From positions 22,839,336-22,903,335 of the forward strand of contig CM070722.1 in assembly GCA_036346275.1 (NCBI GenBank): 64,000 bases of DNA, written 5' to 3'. This DNA is from Otatea glauca (Eukaryota > Streptophyta > Magnoliopsida > Poales > Poaceae). The notes beneath the pieces are model-generated. The model was not told where the DNA came from. It worked only from the letters and a program-made list of their open reading frames with translations, and did no database searches. Within the stretch, counting starts at the first letter, position 1. Each line of letters starts with the position of its first letter. The translations under genes and the position numbers were made by a program. Shown here piece after piece: positions 56,106 to 64,000 of this stretch.

Positions 56106-59100
56106 TGTCGAGACCTGAATCTGCAAATCCGGACCCTCTGTGTATTCTGCACTAGTCTAGGATCACGCTAGTGCACACAGGCTAAACAGGGTTAAAATAC
56201 CAAAATCATACACAGCGGAATAATAATAAAGTACTTCAAACATGTATTTAAACGAGTTGTGCGACCTTATGGTCTCCTTACATAGATCAGCCACGCAGGG
56301 CTTACATTATCAGAGTAAATAGAAATAACAGCGGAAAACAAATAATCATCCGTAGAAGCCCCATCTTGCCACAGGCAACTGACTGGGCTTGCCCCCTAGA
56401 TCTCTGGCTCCTCGACGTACTCCTCCTCCTATACTGGCGTTGATTCCTTCACTGGTGTTGTTTTGAAAGCAAGGGTGAGTACACACCGTACTCAACAAGT
56501 AATGCACAGAATGCAGTACTGATACTACATGCAAGGCTTATCCCAAAGAATTGGCTTACTTGGTTCTATCAAACAAAATTTTTAAACTTATATCTTACTT
56601 ACATTAAAGGCGGTGAAACAGCTATTAGTAGTACTAAATTCTTTAAACAGTTTTTCTTCATAAACTTGGCACACATCCCTAATCATGTCAATTTTAACAT
56701 TGGCACATAGCCTCCCATTCCACATTTTATTATTTTTAAGGTCTAACCCTTAACTGTAATCCCCGAGCAATGTCCAATACCGCAGACTTGGCTATTCGAA
56801 TAGATTTTACACTCTGCAGAGGTTGTACACTTTACCCACAAGATACAGCCATTCACCACACAGGTGATCGTCCGTAACAAAGCCTTTCAGGAACCTCTAC
56901 CTTAACCAATGAACCTCTCCGGTGTTGCCTTCGCTATCACTCCTCTCACTTGATGCCAGTAGAAGTATAGGACAGGCCAACACCGTTGGATGGGTACCAA
57001 GCCGCGCAGCAGTGCGCTCCCGCATGAGATACACCCCGTGTCTGTCACCCCGAGGTATCGGAGGAAAGATATCGAACCCTAATGAACTAGGTCCATCCCA
57101 TACCGACCATGTGGTTGTACGATTGACTCGGATCAAAGGCTTGCAAGGTGGAGTCCTTAAGCCACCAAGGCAAGACTTTCTTCTCTCAACAAATGGCACA
57201 CTGACCCATTATGGCACATGGACTCACAACACTCCTCAACCCATTGCCACACAAGCCCATCCAAGACGAAGCCTCTTGCCACTTGCCTTAGTCTAAATCA
57301 TTTTCCACCCAGTTGATTATTGTGCAACACCGCCAACAATAACTCAACATCGATCTGGATCCACACAGTCTCCGTACTTCAATTGCATCACGTGGCATCA
57401 TCACACCACTTTCAAATACATTCAATAATTCATTAACCAGCATTGTTGCATTTTTAAAAAGGTCATTCATGACTCGTGGCAAGGCTAAGCATCTAATCAC
57501 GGTCTAGCCTCCCGTGTTGGCATCATATTAACATCCAACAATTATGAGTAACCCTAGGGTGAACAATGATTTAAAAGCATAAAATGATAATTTCAAGGTG
57601 GCAATAGCATTTTAGGTTGTTTAGCTACACTCCCAAATTAATTTAAATTCATTTTTAATTAACTTAGCATGCATAAATGCAAAGCAAGATACATTCAAAA
57701 ACTGGGATCAAAATGGTCAAAGCATCACTTGCCTTCAAAGAGTTGCTGATCCTGATCTGGAGCTTGGTCTTGTGCTGAAATTCTCCCACAAAGCTTTCTG
57801 GCAAATCAACGTCTACTCGAAATAAATAAATACACAATAAATATAATTTACAAAGAGAAAGTTCAACTCTAAAAATTCCAAAAAATTCACCAATAAATAG
57901 ATCTTGATTTTACAAATTTTATAAATTGGACTCATCTCAATCGGAGTTAAAATGCAAAAGTTATAGCCTTTCAAAGTTTGAAAATATATTAAAAAGAATA
58001 AACCGAATTAACTTATTTATTTTTCTATTTAAAACTCGGTTTATTGCGTCAACATGACCTAATGATGACGTCAGCACCGAAATGAATTTCGGCCGAAATA
58101 TAAAAATATTTATGACGTCAGCATGACACGTGGCACCTCCTGGTGCAGCCACATCACCTCGGTCAATGGACCCAGTCCACGGCTTGGGTCGGTCCACCGT
58201 GGACTCGGTCCACAGAACAGTGCGCCTGGCCCCCACCAGATGACGTCAGCCGATTGCCTCGAGATTCGTGCACGACATGCGTCACTATCTCGGTTGTTCC
58301 CAACCGACGGCCAGATCTCAACCACGTGGCGCAATCACGGCCATCAAAAGATCAACGGTCAGATCTCCTGCGTGCGAGCTCGACGACCGTTCGCATCTCG
58401 GGCACACGTGTCGAGCATCCAACGGCTGGATTGAATCCAACGGTTGGATCCCGCGCGCGAGCTCGGCAACACCTCGGGCTACGTGGCACGATCGCGACGG
58501 CTCGTTTGAAATCCACGGCCGAGACTGGTCTGGTCCTCGGTCAAAGATGCACACGCCTCCACAAGCGATTCGGCGAGGGCGCGGCGTCATCTCCGCCGCT
58601 CGTTGAAATTTGAACGGCGCGGACCCTTAGGGCGTTTCCAGATCTAATCTCAACCGTTTAGATCTAATCCAACGGCATGCGCTTAAGGAGTTGTTTACTG
58701 CGTACTTGACTACGTGGCTCAATCGCTAACGTTCAAAAACAAACCAACGGTTTAGATCTAATCTAAGCACAGATACTAGATCTAATCCAAGCCGTTCAAT
58801 CTAAATCTAACGGTCAAGATCCAACTAATGTGTAAACCTTAGAGCTAATCTACACCCACCATAACAGATCTAACGGTACAGATCTAATCTAGATGTAAAC
58901 AGAGAAGGGCGACGTGGACTCACCAGAACCGAACGATGCAGATTGGACGGCCAGCGAGGGTTGGCGAGGTCGATGACATTGTGAATGAAGAAACAGTCGC
59001 GGAGTGGGAAGGCACGCGACCAGCGGCGCCACGGGCTTCTCCGGCGTGAAGAACTGACCCGTTCGACGCGGCTTACTTCGGAGATGTCGGAACTGGTTCG

Positions 59101-59830
59101 AGCGACGGCGGAGAGGGACCGACGGCGAAGAACAGCGGCAGCTAGGAGGTGCAACTACGGCTAGCTTGCACGGGCGCTAGAGGAGGTCTCGGCGTGCGTG
59201 CAAGGAGTCAAAAGACGTGACGTGAAGATCTCTACACGACGCCCTCAACGGGGACTTAAAGGCTGCCTCGACGTGCGCGCTACAGGCGGTGAAACTCACA
59301 GGCTTCAATGCCCACGCATCTCCGGTGATCCCGCGAGGACGAAGCGATGTGGCACTATCCAGGTCGTCCGCGCAGCGACGATCCAATGGCGCACGCGTTC
59401 GGGCGACGTGGCGCAATGGCAGCCGCTGGATCTCAATCGGACGGCTCGAGCGCGTGGTAGTTAGGGTTTGCGGCGTGCTTGGGCCGGGCTAAGCACAGTA
59501 CTGGGCTAGACCGGAGGGTTTCGGCCCAACACTATTCGAGCATTTTTGAAACCTTTTTGAATTAAAATAATTTAGGTAATTAAGCAAAGCCGAAATAAAT
59601 AACAAAAACACGTGGACAATTCTAGAAAAATTCTGGAAAATACTTTGAGACATTTGGAACTCAAATAAAATATTTCCTGAAGAACTTTGCATAAACTTTT
59701 GCAATATTTTAATTGATTCCAGAAAGGCCATATTTGAATAAATCCAAATGAATTCCATTAAATTCCCAAAAATTATCAAAAATCGAAAATACTCCAAAAT
59801 TTAAATTAGGGCAAATTTTAGGGTGTTACA
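56106..59830 (-). mobile_element. Solo Tekay-type LTR in copy B
   Basis: On the minus strand it begins TGTAACACCC (59830) and ends GGTCTCGACA (56106), flanked by the perfect duplication AAGGG (56101-56105, 59831-59835). At 3725 bp it is a complete LTR with no internal domain. It is collinear with the partial LTR 5274-8455 and shares its ends with the plus-strand chromovirus, but differs enough to be a separate subfamily. It contains GC-rich open frames on both strands (58.1-58.6 kb, 59.2-59.5 kb) that are not genes. Confidence 0.92.
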
Positions 59831-59835
59831 AAGGG

Positions 59836-61593
59836 CCATTTGAAATCCTAAGGGTCTGGGCCTCCAACTTCTTCCTATGTTCGGCTTGGATTTCATCCAA
59901 GTCCCCCTCAATCACAGCACATCACGAGCAACTTTCTTATGACTTAACTAGTAAGTCCTTAGCAAGATTAGCACACTTGACATTTAAAGGTTCATTGTCA
60001 AGTTTTAGTTACTTACAGCCCTCACATGAGCTAACTGGGTCTTTAGAAGCATGCATTTCAAGTTCATCATTTCTAGAAGAGAGCTTCCTAAGGTGTGTGC
60101 TCATGGCATCAATCTCAGCAAGTAACTTAGAGAAATTTTCACATGAGGGAGTAGAGTGACCATAAAGAAAACTAGCATCTAAAAACATAGCATTAACAGA
60201 TTCATTGCTAGCATTCTTCAACCTAAGAATATCTAGCTCAGACAACACACTATCATGCATAGTACTTAGGTTCTCTAGCTCCACAAGCAGTGCAACACAC
60301 AAAGAATAGTCATTAGTGACTCGGGAGGGAGAAGATCTAAGAGAAGCAAACTCCCGAGTCAAGGTACCTACTTCCTTCTCTAGCTCCACACACCTAGCTC
60401 TAGCATGAAATTTCCCTAATTTGCAGAAAGCTTCATTGAGCTGGTCATAGGAGGGTACCTCATCTATGTCACTGTAGAGTTTGGAGTTGCTGATGCCCTT
60501 GGCGTTTTCTTCTCTTACAGATCATCCTCGCCCTCATCACTCCAGGTCTCCGTGTCGGAGAGGTTGATGTTGTCGAGTACGGCAAGGATGCGGTGGAAGA
60601 GCTTCTTGTTCTTCGAGAAGTTGCGGTACATCTTCTCACGCGCTAGATCACGAGCTGGAGGCTTCTTGTTGTGGTTCTTGTCAGTGTAGTCGTTCTTTCC
60701 CGAACCGCCAGCGTTGTTCTTGCCCTTCTCCAGCTTGGGGTAGTTTGCCCGAATGTGGCTGGGGCCACCACACTCGAAGCAAGTGATTGTTACACCTCTC
60801 TTCCGCTTTCTCACCCTCTTGTATGCACGAGAGAATTTGGGAGCCAAAAGAGCAAGCTCATTTTCTAAAAAAATTTCAAGTTGGTCATCACTTAGCTCGC
60901 AAAGGGCGGAGAGGGAAAAGCCAGTAGAAGAATCAGAGGTGGATCTAGTGGGATCGGTGACCAAGGCCATCGACTCAGATTTCGTCTTGCGAGAGACGAT
61001 GTCAATCTCATGAGTATTGTGTCGGGAATAAAGCCTCTCAAGAGTTAGAGTCAACAAGTCGGTAGTGTCCTTGATGGTGGTCACCTTCATCTCCCAAACT
61101 CGAAGATCGAGTGTGGTCAAGAAATGTCAAGCATTATCCGAGTCAGGGTATATGCAACCGACTGCTCGGAGGTCACTCAAAATCTTTGTAAAATGACCAA
61201 AGCACTCATCAAAACTCTCACCAGCGTGTTGTTTAAACTTGTTGTAATCACGCTTGAATTGGTCCAATCTCACGCCTTGATTTGGGTGGTGCCCTGATGG
61301 TAAGCATCGAGGGTCACCCAAATCTGATGAGTAGAACGGAGGTGAGAAATCCTATCATACTCACTGTGGCTAAGACCATATATGAGGATGTTTCTTGCCT
61401 TAGCGTTCGCCTCAACATCAGCCATATTGCCGGATGTGACGTTTTCATTGGCAATAATCTCATATAGGAGTTTAATCTTCTGCCATATCAGGAAGCCCTG
61501 GGCAGTGATGTACGACTCCATTCGAGACTTCCAAAATAGAAAAATAACTCCAGAGAAAATAGGAGGCTTGGTAGAATACTTGTCCATCGCCAT
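59836..61593 (-). pseudogene. Copy B Gag: capsid, zinc knuckle and coiled coil
   Basis: Starts MAMDKYSTKPPIFSG at 61593 and is open through MESYITAQGFLIWQKIKLLY, VEANAKARNILIYGLSHSEY, and in the next frame FNKFKQHAGESFDECFGHF-like text. A third frame (60515-61120) holds CFECGGPSHIRANY, a knuckle whose last Cys is now Tyr. The heptad-rich segment ELEKEVGTLTREFASLRS, LVELENLSTMHDSVLSELD (60010-60390) is the coiled coil. It is collinear with 38898-40509 in copy C. Frameshifts fall near 61270, 61125 and 60510. Confidence 0.87.
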
Positions 61594-61633
61594 GGCTCTA
61601 GAGACCAGTCAAGATCTATGAAAGAGCAAAACT

Positions 61634-61646
61634 GGCTCTGATACTA
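61634..61646 (-). other. Primer binding site of copy B
   Basis: Minus strand TAGTATCAGAGCC, the iMet site with one change, two bases from the LTR end. Confidence 0.85.
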
Positions 61647-61648
61647 AT

Positions 61649-64000
61649 TGAAGGACTGAGATGGCGATCAGAGGGGGCGAATGATCCAAAATAAAATTTC
61701 CCCCCAAACAAAATAATCCAAATAAACCCTCAAAGAGAAACACCCAAAAGAAGCGAAATGAAATGAGCTAGATGAGCTGTCTAGTCGGTGCTACCGCTGG
61801 GAGGCCGGTAGCACCGAAGATCGGTAGTACTGCACAGGAGATGGTAGCACCACGCTCAAGAATAGCTGAAGAACCAGCACGAACTTCAATAGCAAATCTT
61901 GATGAATCATTTGATCGGCTGGACAAAAGCTCATGAAACTTGGTAAATGTGATCCTAAGGATGTTAGGGACTTATTCCAACCTTCAATCTCAAGGATTGA
62001 CGTCAAAGTTCTGACCTTTTTACCATTGAAGAAGATCACACCAAGTTTAAGCAAAAACTCAAGGTCTCGATCTTGGTCTTGCTTGTGGGGTTTTGATGAT
62101 CAAGATGATCTTGGATAATGTAATGCCCCAGCCTGTTAATGATGAGGGCATAACTCATATGGATACAACTTTAACTCTTGGTCCAATAATATGAGCCCGA
62201 GCAAAACAACTCAATTACAAGGTGAGCTCGTTCTTAGGTGATAATACTTGTTCTAATGAGAATGTGCTACTGCATAATTTCCCTTGTGATGTGTTGTTAC
62301 TTAGGAGCATGGGAGAGGAGATGTTAACTCAAGGAGATCTCATACACAAGCCACGTTCAACTAAAGTACAAGCCCAATTGATGTCGTCCGTGCACTTCAA
62401 TTCGGACTACAACCTGTCTCGGAGTCAGTCTGACAGCGTCGGACTAAAAAGGCCATAACTTCCACATACGAAGTCCGTTTGGGCTGAGCCACCACTCGTT
62501 GGAAAGCTTATTTCAAGAACTATCTATTGCATACAAGCCCACATCCAGATTCGTTTGTGAAGGCCTCCAAATCGATTTGAAAAGTTGTTGTTGTTGCGGA
62601 CTTTGAATTAGAACCGTTGATTGATCACTTTTTGTAACTCGCCCTTATGTATACTTAGCCGCCGCTACTTTTAGGGTTAGGTTATTTGCTAAGTTTGTTC
62701 CCCACGTATGTGAAATAATTCATCGGAGTAGTGTCATAAGACCTGGTTTGGTGAAAGAGATAACCTCAACTTTGATCGTTTGAATTGTCAGATTATTTTC
62801 TTTCTCGTTCTTGCTCATTTCTTCTACAGCGTGCAGGAATTAACCTTCGTGGTTAGGTCATCCGGGTGTGAGCACGGTTGATAATGACAGGTGCATGGGT
62901 GTAGCGATTGCAAGGATTCAATCTCCGCTTATTGGAAGCCCTTGGAACGTTAACGTCTCCGTTCCGCAAAAGTAGACCCTATCGGAAGATCGGGCCGTTG
63001 TCGCATCAGTTAATGTGAAGGCCCATGTAGCCTATGTGGAGTGGTGGTGGGATTAGTCTCACATTGCTTGCACAAAGTGAGTTGTAGTAGTATATAATGC
63101 CTATTGGGTCAAAACATAACACCTCCGAGTTAACCCTTTTACACGAAGCATGGACGAAAGTGTAAGTGGGGTGCTATGCATGCGTAGGTCCACCCTACGG
63201 TAGGTTGGACTTTGAGCTAATTTGGACCAGGGTGTTACAGATAACCTCCCACACGTCACAGCAAGCAAGAACACAAAACAAAAACCCCACAAACGCGATC
63301 TATAAGAATGAATCACTTAAGAACAAAAGATCAGTTTTTTGCAAGAAAGATGCATGGATTACCTAGATGATTGGGATATGATCTGAAAGAAGATTCATCC
63401 ATCAATCAACATCCTCGGCATAAGAAGTGAAAGCATTTAGAAGGAGAGGAGACAAATCCAAAAGCATGTAGAAGGAGGGGAGGCAAATCTAAATTACATG
63501 AATGTAAATTGCATGAATTTAAGTGCTGAATTTAAATGCTAAATTTAAATGCGTAAAGTAAATTCAAGCATAGAATAAAATAATTTTTATTTCTGGAAGG
63601 GAGGTTTACAAAGCCTCACAACAAAGTGGGCGAAGTTCAAAGGAGCACAAAACCTCTAAAACCTTCAAGAGGAGGAAGGCCACCCCTCCCCCTCTATTTA
63701 TACTACTCTTGGGCTACCTACCACTCTTGCATGAGTCCCTCAACCCTAGGGCACTCCATCAAGGGTTAGGATTGACCCACTCACACAGCCATGCAAGGGT
63801 TAACCCAAAACCCACCAAACAAACCGAGTTTTCTTGCACAGTTTTCAAAGCACACTAACTAGACCCGCTAACCTATCAACCAGACCACGATCTGACGGCC
63901 CTCCTTGGTCCACGCAGTGTCTAGCAAGAATCTCATCTGTTCCTTGTCTTCTGGACTTGCACTAACTCTGTCTCCGATCATCTTCTAGCGATCCTCGATC
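61649..64000 (-). mobile_element. 5' LTR of copy B, running off the window end
   Basis: The minus-strand LTR end reads GATCGCCATCTCAGTCCTTCA at 61649-61669. The sequence follows the other LTRs of this family to 64000 ('ctccgatcatcttctagcg' equals about 31018 in copy C), so roughly 300 bases remain outside. TATA box at 63694-63702 on the minus strand. It is interrupted at 62119-63239 by a solo LTR. It contains the GGTAGTACC-type words at 61788-61850 and is closest in wording to the solo LTR at 10681. Confidence 0.88.
62119..63239 (+). mobile_element. 1.1 kb solo LTR of an unidentified family
   Basis: It starts TGTAATGCCCC and ends GGGTGTTACA, with TGTAA...TTACA inverted ends, flanked by the perfect duplication GATAA (62114-62118, 63240-63244). 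The uninterrupted site is visible in the related LTR at about 11908. Plus orientation is suggested by a TATA-like TATATAATG at about 63092 preceded by 'attagtctcacattgc', wording often seen before LTR promoters. The reverse is possible because TGTAACACCC is also a common LTR start. No coding sequence was recognised; the frame at 62222-62458 lacks any likeness. Confidence 0.82.

Larger units (their letters stand above)
26830..64000 (-). mobile_element. Sirevirus-like copia element, copy B (outermost host element)
   Basis: Pieces on the minus strand, in element order from high to low coordinate: 5' LTR (61649 to beyond 64000), primer site, gag (59836-61593), gag end/protease (54983-56100), integrase and RT (26830-29019). 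They join perfectly when the insertions at 29025-54977, 56106-59830 and 62119-63239 and their target duplications are removed. RT is cut at 26829 by a gypsy-type element, and the rest of RT, RNase H and the 3' LTR are absent from this side. It is homologous along its length to copy C (29717-42205) but more decayed. Confidence 0.88.

Noticed and set aside
58123..58613. Cluster of overlapping open frames on both strands near 58.1-58.6 kb
   Set aside because: They fall in the GC-rich middle of the solo Tekay-type LTR and lack any protein-family likeness.

Overview
This window is nuclear DNA from a plant, almost certainly a grass (Poaceae). It has the mosaic of very long chromovirus LTRs, Sirevirus-type copia elements and a CACTA DNA transposon that is typical of large grass genomes. 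There are no bacterial-style operons and no intact cellular gene. I cannot name the species. Almost all long open frames are decayed transposon proteins. Host-like sequence is limited to a GC-rich leader with a splice donor near 10.4-10.63 kb and a short exon-like piece near 23.29 kb.

Left part (1-9.2 kb): the 3' end of a plus-strand Sirevirus-like copia element (copy A: RNase H, 3' non-coding region with repeated polypurine tracts, 3' LTR 2482-4175). Next comes a scrambled set of Tekay-type gypsy pieces in both orientations, ending in a minus-strand integrase/chromodomain fragment cut off by a ~200 bp foldback repeat.

Middle part (9.2-26.8 kb): a truncated CACTA transposase (TNP2) fragment is followed by the leader and splice donor. 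The intron-like sequence behind it is interrupted by a solo Sirevirus LTR (10681-22602, target duplication CATGT). That LTR is itself interrupted by a complete 10.2 kb CACTA element (12274-22505, target duplication CTT) carrying broken TNP2 and TNPA-like genes on the minus strand. After an exon-like remnant and about 400 unassigned bases comes a truncated minus-strand gypsy-type element (gag, PBS, 5' LTR, 23.9-26.8 kb).

Right part (26.8-64 kb): one minus-strand Sirevirus-like element (copy B) runs from 26830 past the window end and has been hit repeatedly. It contains a full-length plus-strand Tekay-type chromovirus (29025-54977, TSD TGAAG). The chromovirus 5' LTR contains a solo LTR of a different family (29583-42995, TSD CCGAG). 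That solo LTR contains a second full-length Sirevirus-like element (copy C, 29717-42205, TSD GTTAT/GTTGT). Copy C contains an Angela/BARE-like solo LTR (33724-35088). Copy B also carries a 3.7 kb solo Tekay-type LTR (56106-59830, TSD AAGGG) and a 1.1 kb solo LTR in its own 5' LTR (62119-63239, TSD GATAA).

The elements do not work together as a system: the window is a dated stack of insertions. Copy C is a self-contained design (iMet-primed, Gag with coiled coil and two zinc knuckles, protease, integrase, RT, RNase H) but is inactivated by stops, frameshifts and a YVDD to YVND change. The most intact reading frame in the 12.5 kb chromovirus is an extra 220-codon ORF upstream of gag. Insertion boundaries were set by eye from terminal dinucleotides, target duplications and comparison of copies within the window; family names rest on recalled motif knowledge, not a database search.
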